A stretch of DNA of 64,000 nucleotides from Kribbella italica (GTDB lineage: Bacteria; Actinomycetota; Actinomycetes; Propionibacteriales; Kribbellaceae). Under the pieces are notes generated by a model. That model was given only the letters and a program-made list of their open reading frames with translations, did no database searches and had not been told where the DNA came from. Each line of letters starts with the position of its first letter. Position 1 is the first letter of the stretch. Location of the stretch: the NCBI RefSeq assembly GCF_014205135.1, contig NZ_JACHMY010000001.1, positions 3,844,001-3,908,000 on the forward strand, read 5' to 3'. Positions 33,857 to 42,764 of the stretch are shown here, piece after piece. The position numbers and the translations under genes were made by a program.

Positions 33857-33999
33857 CGCCTACCTCCCGCCCGAGGTGGGCGGGGCGTTTACTCCCACCG
33901 AGGTGGGCGGGGCGCCTACCTCACGCCCGAGGTGGGCGGGGGCGCCTACTCCCGCCCGAGGTGGGCGGGGCGCCTACCTCACGCCTGAGGTGGGTGGGT
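33857..33999. repeat. Tandem repeat, about five copies of a 28-30-bp unit
   Basis: The unit contains CCTCACGCCCGAGGTGGGCG, repeated five times with small changes (28-30 bp spacing). Each unit can fold because CTACCTC and GAGGTGG are complementary. The last unit supplies the final residues (PPTSGVR) and the stop codon of the LysR gene; the rest lies in the convergent gap behind the SDR. Confidence 0.85.
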
Positions 34000-34870
34000 C
34001 GATGGCGGTGACGGTTTCGATGACCGTGGTCAGGGCCGGTGTCCTCGGGCGGTCGCGGTGGAGGAACAGGGCGACCTGACGCTCGACGCCGGCGTCGTGG
34101 ATCGGGACCAGGCGGACGCCGTCCAGGTTCGCGGTGGTCACGGCCAGTGCGTTCGTGACGCCGGTGCCGAGGCCGTGGCGGACGAGGGACAGCAGGGTCT
34201 GCGGCTGGTTCGTGCGGTAGACGCTGGCCGGGCTCAGCCCGGCGGAGGCGAAGGCCAGGTGCGACTCGAACTGCCGCCCGCCCGAGGCCTCCCCGATGGA
34301 GATCAGCGGCAGCGCGGCCAGGTCCGCCAGGCCGACCGACGGCTGGGCGGCCAGCGGGTGGTTGGCCGCGAACACGGCGACGAGCGGCTCGCGCCAGAGC
34401 ACCCGGTGCTCCAGCGCCTCCGACACCACGAGCGGGTGGACCGGCCGGATCGCCAGATCGATCTCGCCCTGCACGAGCGCGCGTTCCAGCTCGATGCTCG
34501 GCCCCTCCACCAGCAGCAGGCGGACATCCTTCGTCCGTACGGCGACCTGCGGGAACAGCCACGCCGCCGCGCTCGGGTACGTCCCGAACCGGACCTGACC
34601 CCGCACGGTCGCCAACTCACCCAGCCGGTGCAGGATCTCCTCGGCCGCAGGCAGCAACGCCCGCCCCTCGGGCGTCAGCGCGACCGGATGCGCCGACCGG
34701 TCGAACAGCTGCACGCCGAGCGCCTTCTCCAGCTCCGCGACGTGCTCGCTGATCCGCGACTGCCCGCGGAACACCGCCTTCGCGGCCGCCGAGAACCCGC
34801 CGTACCGGGCGACGGCCACGAAGCTGACGACCCAGTCCAGCCGGTAGCCGTAGGCGGAGGTGAGGTCCAT
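33974..34870 (-). CDS. LysR-family regulator divergent from a monooxygenase
   Basis: A 298-residue LysR protein. The helix-turn-helix region LDWVVSFVAVARYGGFSAAA to LGVQLFDRS spans about residues 10-65, with the co-inducer domain following. The ATG at 34870 gives the family start (MDLTSAYGYRLDWVV). It is divergent from the flavin monooxygenase gene with a gap of about 45 bp, so it is the probable regulator of that gene. The C-terminal eight codons lie in the tandem repeat. Confidence 0.88.
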   Translation of the reverse strand: MDLTSAYGYRLDWVVSFVAVARYGGFSAAAKAVFRGQSRISEHVAELEKALGVQLFDRSAHPVALTPEGRALLPAAEEILHRLGELATVRGQVRFGTYPSAAAWLFPQVAVRTKDVRLLLVEGPSIELERALVQGEIDLAIRPVHPLVVSEALEHRVLWREPLVAVFAANHPLAAQPSVGLADLAALPLISIGEASGGRQFESHLAFASAGLSPASVYRTNQPQTLLSLVRHGLGTGVTNALAVTTANLDGVRLVPIHDAGVERQVALFLHRDRPRTPALTTVIETVTAIDPPTSGVR

Positions 34871-34913
34871 GCCCTTGAGGTTATCCGGGAAGAGCCTGCT
34901 CAGGACGGGCGTT

Positions 34914-36026
34914 GTGGTGGTTGTGGATACCCAAGTCGTGGTGATCGGAGCCGGCCAGGCCGGGCTGTCGGCGGCGTACCACCTGGTCCGGATGGGCTTC
35001 ACGCCGTACGACGAAGTCGCGGTCCTGGACCGCAACGACGCCCCCGGCGGCGCCTGGCAGCACCGCTGGGACTCGCTGACCATGGACGACGTGCACGGCA
35101 TCGCGAACCTGCCCGGCGCGGACGTCCCGCCGGCGATCGGCGCCGAGCGGGCGAACGTCTTCGTCCCGCGCTACTACGCGGACTACGAGCAGCGGTTCGG
35201 GCTGCCGGTGGTGCGGCCGGTGATCGTGGAGAGCGTGCGCGACGTCGACGGTCGCTTCGAGCTGACCACCTCCCAAGGCGAATACACGGCCGACGCGATC
35301 GTCAACGCGACCGGCACCTGGAACCGGCCGTTCATCCCGTGGTACCCGGGCATCGAGTCCTTCCAAGGACGCCAGCTGCACACCGCGGACTACAACGGCG
35401 CCGAGGAGTTCGCCGGTCAGCACGTCCTGGTCGTGGGTGGCGGCGCGTCCGCCGTCCAGTTGCTCGCCGAGATCTCCGAGGTCGCGTCGACGACCTGGGT
35501 GACACGACGCGAGCCGGAGTGGCGCACGGACGGCGAGTTCGGGCCGGAGCTCGGGCGGAAGATCATCGCGAAGGTCGAGGAACGGGTCCGCGCCGGGCTG
35601 CCGCCGCGGAGCGTGGTGAGCGTGACCGGTCTGCAGCTGCGGCAGCAGGAGCAGGCGGCGTACGAGCGGGGCGTCTACACGCGGCTGCCGATGTTCTCGC
35701 GGGTCACCGCTGATGGGGTCGTGTGGGCCGATGGGCGGGAGCAGAAGGTCGACGCGGTCCTCTGGGCGACCGGCTTCCGCGCCGACCTCGCGCACCTCGC
35801 GCCGCTGCACCTGCGCGAACCGTCCGGCGGCATCCGCATGGACGGCACGCACACCGTGCTCGACCCGCGCATCCACCTGGTCGGCTACGGCCCGTCGGCC
35901 AGCACCATCGGCGGCAACCGCGCCGGATTCCAAGCGGCCCGCGAACTACGCGACCTGCTGCACCCTAAGCAGGTACAAGGGTCTGAAGTTGCCACTGCTG
36001 GTGCCGCCGGACTGCCACGGGGATGA
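34914..36026 (+). CDS. FAD-dependent flavin-containing monooxygenase-like oxidoreductase
   Basis: About 370 residues. The FAD motif VIGAGQAGLSAAYHL is near residue 10, the second nucleotide-binding motif VVGGGASAVQLLAEI near 173, and ATGFRADL near 285. LVGYGPSASTIGGNRAG near the end binds FAD. It resembles class-B flavoprotein monooxygenases and CzcO-type reductases, which oxidise soft nucleophiles or ketones with NADPH. Several GTG codons (34914-34923) could start it; AGGACGGG just upstream favours 34914. Its 3' end overlaps the convergent MFS gene by 62 bp. Confidence 0.83.
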   Translation: MVVVDTQVVVIGAGQAGLSAAYHLVRMGFTPYDEVAVLDRNDAPGGAWQHRWDSLTMDDVHGIANLPGADVPPAIGAERANVFVPRYYADYEQRFGLPVVRPVIVESVRDVDGRFELTTSQGEYTADAIVNATGTWNRPFIPWYPGIESFQGRQLHTADYNGAEEFAGQHVLVVGGGASAVQLLAEISEVASTTWVTRREPEWRTDGEFGPELGRKIIAKVEERVRAGLPPRSVVSVTGLQLRQQEQAAYERGVYTRLPMFSRVTADGVVWADGREQKVDAVLWATGFRADLAHLAPLHLREPSGGIRMDGTHTVLDPRIHLVGYGPSASTIGGNRAGFQAARELRDLLHPKQVQGSEVATAGAAGLPRG

Positions 36027-37176
36027 GCGCACCTGCCACCAGGAAAATGGTGGCTGTGAGCAACCAACCGGGCCACCCCCAACTGACGGCCACAACGGTG
36101 AGCACCACCGGGGCCACCAGATCACCGACCTGCGTCCCCATCGCATAGGCACCTTGGTACTGGCCCTGCCCACCCGGCGGCGCCAGCTCGAAGCTGATCC
36201 CCCAGCCACCCGCCGACTGCAGCATCTCGCCGAGGACGTGCACCAGCGCGGCCACGATCAGCAGGGCGATCGTCACGGGCCCCGACGTCACGTCGGTGAT
36301 CGCCAGCACTCCGCAGGCCGCAGCGAGCAGGAGACCTGCTCGACGGCCGGCCCGCGCGGCACCGGCCAGCTGCTCGGTTCCCCGCGCGACCCGGAGCTGC
36401 AGCAGGATGACCGACGCGGCGTTGACCACCAGCAGCACCGAAATCACCCAGGTCGGCGCGTCCGTTGCCGTCGCCACCCAGAGCGGGATCGCGATCTGGG
36501 CCATCGCGTTGTGCATGCTGAGCAGGCCGTCCAGCGCGACGAAGGCGAGGAACGACCGGTCCTTCAACGCGGTCAACGCCGACGGGCCGGCCGTCGATGG
36601 CACCGGCGCGACCCGGGCCATCCCCCACTGCACGAGCCCGGCCGTCACGACGTACGTCGCTGCGTTGGCGAACAGCGCGATCAAGTACACCTCGCGCTCG
36701 TCGACTGCCAACACGATCCCTGCCAAAGCCATCCCGATGCCCATGCCGATGTTGGTGGTCACCCGCAGCAGTGCCCGCGTCCGGACCCGCTGGTCGGAAG
36801 GGACCAGTCCGGCGATCAGCGCGCCTTTCGCACCACGCTGTCCCGAGTCCGCGATCGCGGTGACCCCGACGACGGCGACGAACAGACCGAACGACCGGAC
36901 CTGCGTGAGCGCGGTCATCGTGACGGCCTGCAGCAGCAGGAAGGCGACGTACGCGCGGTTCGGTCCGAGGCGGTCGGCGACGACGCCCAGCGGCGTACTG
37001 GCGATCAGACCGACCAGCCCGGCGATGGTCAGACCGAGTCCGACCTCGTGGACGGACAGGCCCGCGGCGCGGGTCAGGTAGAGCGCGCCGACGGCGGCGT
37101 ACACGCCGTTGCCGAGGGTGTTGACCAGCGTGGCGATCACCAGCCGGCGGACCTCGGGCGGAAGGGAAGCAGTCAT
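35965..37176 (-). CDS. MFS transporter
   Basis: A 403-residue transporter with about 12 membrane helices. Helix 1 is VIATLVNTLGNGVYAAVGALYL, and the loop between helices 2 and 3 has PLGVVADRLGPNRAYV, a variant of the MFS A-motif. The second half starts near LKDRSFLAFVALDGLL. Its substrate is unknown; drug efflux is possible. It lies 54 bp downstream of the ArsR-type gene in the same direction, so it is likely controlled by that protein. Confidence 0.85.
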   Translation of the reverse strand: MTASLPPEVRRLVIATLVNTLGNGVYAAVGALYLTRAAGLSVHEVGLGLTIAGLVGLIASTPLGVVADRLGPNRAYVAFLLLQAVTMTALTQVRSFGLFVAVVGVTAIADSGQRGAKGALIAGLVPSDQRVRTRALLRVTTNIGMGIGMALAGIVLAVDEREVYLIALFANAATYVVTAGLVQWGMARVAPVPSTAGPSALTALKDRSFLAFVALDGLLSMHNAMAQIAIPLWVATATDAPTWVISVLLVVNAASVILLQLRVARGTEQLAGAARAGRRAGLLLAAACGVLAITDVTSGPVTIALLIVAALVHVLGEMLQSAGGWGISFELAPPGGQGQYQGAYAMGTQVGDLVAPVVLTVVAVSWGWPGWLLTATIFLVAGALIPVAVRRHQQWQLQTLVPA

Positions 37177-37230
37177 ACCAGCCAGCCAACAGCTCCGGCC
37201 TGCGCGAGGCCGGTGGATTGACGGGATCCG

Positions 37231-38286
37231 TCAACGCATGACGAGGTCCAGCAGATCTGTGCCGAGGGCACGCATCACCTGCTCGTCCAGCCGGTACGCG
37301 ACGAACCGGCCTTGCCGCTCGGCCGTCACCAGGCCCGCTCGGGTCAGGGCGCGCAGGTGCCGGGTGACCTGGGTGGAGTTGAGTCCCCAGAGCGCTGCGA
37401 TCTCCCCGGCCGTCCGCGGCTCGCTGGCCACCGCACGGCAGATCTGCAGGCGGTCCGGCGCGGCCAGCGCTTCCAGCCGGGCCCTGATCGCCTGAGCCGT
37501 CGGTACGCCGGTCCGCTTGGCTGCGGCCGGGTAGATGACGGTCAGCGGCTCGCCGGGTACCTCGCCGAGGAACATGTGCGGCGCGATGAAGTTGCTGGGC
37601 ACCAGCAGCAGGGACCTGCTGGCCAGGTCGATCCGCTTGTTCTGCACCTTCTGGACGACCACGCTGTCCGGGTCCCGCGGGTGCACCGCGCCGTCGAGTG
37701 ACCGGAGCATCGCCACCACACCGTCGCGAGCAGCCAGGTCCCGGTCCTGCCGCCCACGGGCGGCCAGCTGGTCGCGTGACTCGGTCCAGAGCTCGCCGAA
37801 CCACTCGTGCCAGCAGGAGTCGAGCAGAGCCAGGAAGCGCTGCACCGGCTCGGCCGGGTCGGTCAGCAGGGACTCCACCAGCGCTTCGACGGCCCGGCCG
37901 CGGCTGCGAGCCCAGCGGCGTACCGCATCGGTGTCGGTGGTCCGGGAGCTGAGCGGCCGGCCGCGGAGCGGGCGGACCAGCTCAGCGGCCAGGTCTTCCG
38001 ACGTACGGGCTCGCAGGGCGTCGAGCTCGTCCTGCCAGGTCGGCACGCCAGTCGCGGAGCTGGTGGCGAAGAAGCGGGCACGCACAGCGCGGACCGTCCA
38101 CGTCCAGGCCGCCAGCTCCTTGCGGAGCGGCTTGCTCAGCTGGATGCCTTCGGCCCACTCGGTGCGGTCGTGGTGGCGCGGCTCGGCCAGGACGTGCAGG
38201 GCGCAGCCGAGCTCGATGAGCGGTGAGGCGACGTGCCTGATGCGGTCCGGGTCCAGCGTGGTGAGGCCGGCCAGAACAGTCGGCAC
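37231..38286 (-). CDS. ArsR-type regulator with long N-terminal DUF5937-like domain
   Basis: A 351-residue protein. Residues 1 to about 250 are helical and unlike any DNA-binding fold (IRHVASPLIELGCALHVLAEPRHH, the DUF5937 start). The C-terminal part (about 262-345) is a winged helix (DRLQICRAVASEPRTAGEIAALWGLNSTQVTRHLRAL). Such long ArsR relatives are common in actinobacteria and usually regulate a neighbouring transporter. The GTG at 38286 is 3 bp after the stop of the short GyrI-like fragment. Confidence 0.82.
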   Translation of the reverse strand: MPTVLAGLTTLDPDRIRHVASPLIELGCALHVLAEPRHHDRTEWAEGIQLSKPLRKELAAWTWTVRAVRARFFATSSATGVPTWQDELDALRARTSEDLAAELVRPLRGRPLSSRTTDTDAVRRWARSRGRAVEALVESLLTDPAEPVQRFLALLDSCWHEWFGELWTESRDQLAARGRQDRDLAARDGVVAMLRSLDGAVHPRDPDSVVVQKVQNKRIDLASRSLLLVPSNFIAPHMFLGEVPGEPLTVIYPAAAKRTGVPTAQAIRARLEALAAPDRLQICRAVASEPRTAGEIAALWGLNSTQVTRHLRALTRAGLVTAERQGRFVAYRLDEQVMRALGTDLLDLVMR

Positions 38287-38289
38287 CCC

Positions 38290-38499
38290 TTAGCCTCGCA
38301 GGCGGAAGAGCAGCTCGGTCTTCCACTGGTCGTACTTGAAGAACAGTGCGTCGACCGGCGTGATGCCGCGCGCGGCCAGCCGGCCGAACACCTCTCCACC
38401 CCGCTGCGCGAAGGCCGCGATCTCGTGCATCGCCACCTTCGCCCTGATCCCGACGTACGGCTGCTCGCCCCGCTCCACGATCTCCGGCATGTCCCACAT
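38290..38499 (-). pseudogene. Truncated GyrI-like / effector-binding domain fragment
   Basis: Sixty-nine residues that match only the N-terminal part of GyrI-like (AraC-type effector-binding) domains: PEIVERGEQPYVGIRAKVAMHEI, then FAQRGGEVFGRLAARGITPVDALFFKY. Full domains are about 150 residues. Here the frame ends in LLFRLRG and a TAA directly before the ArsR gene, so the C-terminal half is missing. It may be a decayed gene or a short protein retained for translational coupling. Confidence 0.55.
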
Positions 38500-38568
38500 C
38501 CTGCCTCAGCGAAGGCATTGCTGTCTGGAGGTTTCGGGCGTGTACTTGCGGGAAGGGAGGGGTTGACA

Positions 38569-39861
38569 GTGTGGCGGCTCAAGGTGTTCGTGGCGGCTGG
38601 GGCGCTGGTGGTGGGGACGGCCGGGACAGCGGGAGCTGAGCCGGCTACTGGAGTGGCGTATCCGGCGGGGGCCGTGGCCACCCGGGTCAGCGGGTGGGCG
38701 TTCGACACCTGTACGGCGCCGACGGTGGCGCAGATGGCAGCGTGGAAGGCTTCGTCGCCGTACCGGGCGGTGGGGATCTACATCGGCGGCGGGAACCGGA
38801 GCTGCGCGCAGCCGCAGCTGACGGCGTCGTGGGTGAGCACGGTGACCAGGCAGGGCTGGCGGCTGATCCCGATCTACCTGGGGTGGCAGGCGACCTGCAC
38901 GCACCGGACGACCGCGTTGAAGATGTCGGCCTCGACGGCGACGGCGGCCGCGCAGGCTCGCGGGTCGGCGTCGGACGCGGTGACGAAGGCGCGGGCGCTC
39001 GGGCTGATCGGCGGCAGTGCGATCTACGGCGACATGGAGCACTACGACCTGGGCAACGCGAGCTGCCGGGCCGCCGTACTGAGCTATCTGTCGGCGTGGA
39101 CCAAGGAGCTGCACCGGTATGGGTATCTCTCGGCGGTGTACGCGCATCAGGACAGTGGCGCGCGGCATCTGGCGGAGGTCTACAACAGCACGGCGTACGC
39201 GCGGCCGGACGCGCTGTGGATCGCGCGCTGGGACAAGAAGACCGCTCTGACCGGCTGGCCGTTGATCTCCAACGCCTACTGGGCTTCCGGCCAGCGGGCC
39301 AAGCAGTACTGGGGCGACCACAACGAGACGTACGGCGGCGTGACGCTCAACATCGACAGCGACCGCTTCGACGCACCCGTCGCCTCGGTCGGCTTCGCCT
39401 ACTCCACGACGACCGCGTTGAGCGCCCGTAGCGGCCCGTCCACCAGCCACCCGGTCGTCGCGACGTACGGCGCGGGCGCGGGGCTGCGCGTCGTCTGCCA
39501 GACCTACGGCACCAAGGTCGGCACCACGACCGTGTGGAACAAGCTGACCTCAGGCGCCTACGTCACCGACTACTACGTCAACACCCCGTCGAACACGACG
39601 TACTCACCACTGATCCCCGGCTGCAGCCTGCCGTACCAGACGACGACCTCACTCAGCCGACGCAGCGGCCCGGGCACGTCGTACGGCGTGGTCGGCACGC
39701 TGCCCAGCGGCTCGCTCGCCTGGGTCACCTGCCAACGCGCCGGCAGCAAGGTCGGTACGACGTCCGTCTGGAACCGGCTCACCGACGGCAGCTACATCAC
39801 CGACTACTACGTGGCCACCGCCAGCAACACGACGTACTCCGCACCGCTCAGGCGTTGTTAG
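38569..39861 (+). CDS. Secreted DUF1906 (Rv2525c-like) glycoside hydrolase-like protein with two SH3 domains
   Basis: A 430-residue secreted protein. After a signal peptide (VFVAAGALVVGTAGTAGAEP) comes the DUF1906 TIM-barrel-like domain, about residues 35-265: GWAFDTCTAPTVAQMAAWK; AVGIYIGGGN; IYGDMEHYD with acidic active-site-like residues; ALWIARWD; NIDSDRF. Two SH3b-type repeats follow at about 275-345 and 360-428 (TTTALSARSGPSTSHPVVATY; TTTSLSRRSGPGTSYGVVGT). It probably acts on peptidoglycan or another wall glycan; activity of this family is not firmly established. The GTG at 38569 has a GGAAGGGAGGGG site upstream. Confidence 0.82.
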   Translation: MWRLKVFVAAGALVVGTAGTAGAEPATGVAYPAGAVATRVSGWAFDTCTAPTVAQMAAWKASSPYRAVGIYIGGGNRSCAQPQLTASWVSTVTRQGWRLIPIYLGWQATCTHRTTALKMSASTATAAAQARGSASDAVTKARALGLIGGSAIYGDMEHYDLGNASCRAAVLSYLSAWTKELHRYGYLSAVYAHQDSGARHLAEVYNSTAYARPDALWIARWDKKTALTGWPLISNAYWASGQRAKQYWGDHNETYGGVTLNIDSDRFDAPVASVGFAYSTTTALSARSGPSTSHPVVATYGAGAGLRVVCQTYGTKVGTTTVWNKLTSGAYVTDYYVNTPSNTTYSPLIPGCSLPYQTTTSLSRRSGPGTSYGVVGTLPSGSLAWVTCQRAGSKVGTTSVWNRLTDGSYITDYYVATASNTTYSAPLRRC

Positions 39862-42713
39862 GGCTCGTCGACGACCGAGGCGTAGGAGATGACCCCGCGG
39901 CGGATCTCGTCGGTGACCGCGCGGGCCGTCTTGCGCAACGGCGTCGGGCCGGCCGCGTCCGCGACCTGCTCGGTGAGGTCGATCAGCTGCTTCACCCAGC
40001 GCACGAAGTCGCCCGCGGCCAGGTCCGACTCGTAGAGGACCTCGGCCAGCGACGCTCCCGAGGCCCACCGGTACGCCGCCCAGCAGAACCCGAGATCCAT
40101 CGAGCGCAGGAAGTCGACCCGCATGTCCCGCTCCAGCGCGGACAGGTCGCGCCAGATGACGCCCATCTTCTCCAGCGCGTCCCGCACCTCACCCCGCGGC
40201 AGCCGCGGCGACGTCGGCTCGTCCTTGGAGCGCGACTCGTACACCAGCGCGGCCAGCGCCGACGCGAGCTGCGGCACGTCCAGGTCGTCGAACACGCCCT
40301 GCCGCAGGCACTCGGCCGCGACCAGGTCGAGCTCGGCGTAGATCCGCGACAGCCGGTCGCCGGCCTCGGTGGTCTTGTCGCCGTCCAGGTAGTGCAACGC
40401 GTCGAGCACCTGGCAGACCCGGTCGAACTGGCGGGCGATCGTGTTCGTCCGCTGCTCGATCTTGCGCTGGACGTCGCGGTTCTCCCGGTCGAGCCGGAAG
40501 TAGCGCTCGGCCCAGCGGGCGTGGTCCTCGCGGTCGGAGCAGCCGTGGCACGGGTGCGCGCGCAGCCGCGCCCGCATCTCCTGCAGCTCCGGGTCGTCGG
40601 CGTGCGTGACCACGTCGCCGGCCCTGCTCCGGTACGACGGAGGCCCGTCCTCGCCGTGCATGTCGGTCCGGTTGCGCAGCACCTGCGCGAGCTCACGGCG
40701 CTGCTGCGGGTTGCGCGCGTTGAACTTCTTCGGCACCCGCAGCACCCCGATCGACTCGACCGGGGTCGGGAAGTCGACCATCGACAGCTTGCGCACCTGC
40801 CGGTCGAGCGTCAGCACGGTCGGCCGCGGCCCTTCGCGCTCCGAACGCATGCCCGGGTCGATCACCAGCGCCCAGCCCGCGCTGCGGCCGGCCGGGATCC
40901 GGATGATGTCACCCATCCGGAGCTTCTCGATCGACTCCTGCGCCTCGACGCGGCGGTCGAGCTTGCGCCGCTTCGAGCCCGACGACTCGCGCTCACCGAT
41001 CCGGCGCCGCAGATCGGCGTACTCGAGGAAGTCGCCGAGGTGGCAGTCGATGGACTCCTTGTACCCCTCCAGGGCCTCGGTGTTGCGCTGCACCTGCCGG
41101 GCCAGCCCGACCACGGCCTGGTCGGACTGGAACTGCGCGAACGACAGCTCCAGCATGTCCCGCGCACGACTCCGCCCGACCTGGCGGACCAGGTTCACCG
41201 CCATGTTGTACGACGGGGAGAACGAGGACCGCAGCGGGTACGTCCGCGTCGACGCCAAGCCTGCGACGGCCCTCGGGTCGAACCCCGGCTGCCAGAGCAC
41301 GACCGCGTGCCCCTCGACGTCGATCCCGCGCCGCCCGGCCCGGCCGGTCAGCTGCGTGTACTCGCCGGGGGTGATGTCGACGTGCGCCTCACCGTTCCAC
41401 TTGCTGAGCTTCTCCAGCACCACCGTGCGGGCCGGCATGTTGATGCCCAGGGCAAGCGTTTCGGTGGCGAACACGACCTTGATCAGGCCGCGCGCGAACA
41501 ACTCCTCGACGACCTCCTTGAACGCCGCCAGCAGGCCCGCGTGGTGCGCCGCGATGCCGCGGCTGAGCGCCTCGGCGAAGTCGTGGTACCCGAGCACGCC
41601 GAGGTCCTCGTCGGGCAGGTCGACGGTCCGCTCGGCCAGCACCCGCTTGATCTCGTCGCGCTCGCTGGGTTTGGTCAGCCGCAGCCCGGACCGCAGGCAC
41701 TGCAGCATCGCGTCCTCGCAGCCCTTGCGGGAGAAGATGAAGTAGATCGCCGGCAGCAGCGCGCCCGCGTCCAGCTCCTCCACCACGTCCGACCGGTACG
41801 GCGTGAAGTGCGACTTGGCCGGCCGCCCCTTCGGCAGGTCCCGGCGGCGCCGCGGCTTGCGCGAGTCGTCGCGGAAGATCCGGTTGTCGTCGCGGGCGAT
41901 CTTGACCAGCTGCGGGTTGACCATGTCCCGCAGGTCCGGCGCCGAGCTCTGGCCGGCGGCCTTCGCGGGGTTGCCGGACCTGGACGGCCGGCCCGCCGAC
42001 GGGCCGAACTGGGCCTGCGCCGCCCCGGCGGTCGGCGTCTCGCCGGCGAACAGGTCGTGCAGCCGCTTGCCGACCATCACGTGCTGGAACAGCGGGACCG
42101 GCCGCTTCTCCTCCAGCACGACGACGGTGTTGCCGCGGACGGTCTCCAGCCAGTCGCCGAACTCCTCGGCGTTGCTCACCGTCGCCGACAGCGAGACCAC
42201 CGCGACCGAGTCCGGCAGGTGGATGATGACTTCCTCCCAGACCGCGCCGCGGGACCGGTCGGCCAGGTAGTGCACCTCGTCCATCACGACGTACGACAGG
42301 CCGAGCAGCGTCTGCGACGCGGCGTACAGCATGTTGCGCAGGACCTCGGTCGTCATCACGACGATCGGGGCCTCGGAGTTGATCGAGTTGTCACCGGTCA
42401 GCAGGCCGACGTTGTCCTGGCCGTAGCGGCGGACCAGGTCGGCGTACTTCTGGTTGCTGAGCGCCTTGATCGGGGTGGTGTAGAAGCACTTCTGCCCCCG
42501 CTGCAGCGCCAGGTGCACCGCGAACTCGCCGACCAGCGTCTTGCCGGACCCGGTCGGGGCCGCGACCAGCACCTGGTGCCCGTCCTCGAGCGCGGCGCAG
42601 GCGCGCAGCTGGAACTCGTCCAGCCGGAAGTCGTAGAGCGCCCGGAACTCCGTCACGGCCGGGTGCTCCTGGTCCGAGCGGAAACTGGCGTACTTCTCGG
42701 ACGGAGTGCTCAT
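39858..42713 (-). CDS. helY: DEAD/DEAH-box helicase HelY (Ski2/Mtr4-like)
   Basis: A 951-residue superfamily-2 helicase. Walker A (APTGSGKTL) is at residues 52-60 and the DEVH box at 145-148, with SLSATVSNAEEF (motif III) and later ALGINMPARTVV and QLTGRAGRRGIDVEG (motif VI) near 450-470. The C-terminal half is the Ski2/Mtr4-type helical extension with a DSHCT-like end. HelY is probably an RNA helicase. Its place beside tatC/tatA and pafBC is conserved in actinobacteria. The start ATG 42713 is used; earlier codons add nothing conserved. The 3' end overlaps the DUF1906 gene by 4 bp. Confidence 0.94.
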   Translation of the reverse strand: MSTPSEKYASFRSDQEHPAVTEFRALYDFRLDEFQLRACAALEDGHQVLVAAPTGSGKTLVGEFAVHLALQRGQKCFYTTPIKALSNQKYADLVRRYGQDNVGLLTGDNSINSEAPIVVMTTEVLRNMLYAASQTLLGLSYVVMDEVHYLADRSRGAVWEEVIIHLPDSVAVVSLSATVSNAEEFGDWLETVRGNTVVVLEEKRPVPLFQHVMVGKRLHDLFAGETPTAGAAQAQFGPSAGRPSRSGNPAKAAGQSSAPDLRDMVNPQLVKIARDDNRIFRDDSRKPRRRRDLPKGRPAKSHFTPYRSDVVEELDAGALLPAIYFIFSRKGCEDAMLQCLRSGLRLTKPSERDEIKRVLAERTVDLPDEDLGVLGYHDFAEALSRGIAAHHAGLLAAFKEVVEELFARGLIKVVFATETLALGINMPARTVVLEKLSKWNGEAHVDITPGEYTQLTGRAGRRGIDVEGHAVVLWQPGFDPRAVAGLASTRTYPLRSSFSPSYNMAVNLVRQVGRSRARDMLELSFAQFQSDQAVVGLARQVQRNTEALEGYKESIDCHLGDFLEYADLRRRIGERESSGSKRRKLDRRVEAQESIEKLRMGDIIRIPAGRSAGWALVIDPGMRSEREGPRPTVLTLDRQVRKLSMVDFPTPVESIGVLRVPKKFNARNPQQRRELAQVLRNRTDMHGEDGPPSYRSRAGDVVTHADDPELQEMRARLRAHPCHGCSDREDHARWAERYFRLDRENRDVQRKIEQRTNTIARQFDRVCQVLDALHYLDGDKTTEAGDRLSRIYAELDLVAAECLRQGVFDDLDVPQLASALAALVYESRSKDEPTSPRLPRGEVRDALEKMGVIWRDLSALERDMRVDFLRSMDLGFCWAAYRWASGASLAEVLYESDLAAGDFVRWVKQLIDLTEQVADAAGPTPLRKTARAVTDEIRRGVISYASVVDEP

Positions 42714-42764
42714 GGGCTCCAATCTATGCGACGCCACCCCCAGAACCACGCCCTGCCCGACCGG

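Noticed and set aside
33857-33999. CRISPR array.
   Set aside because: The repeats are directly joined without unique spacers, unequal in length, and no cas genes are present.
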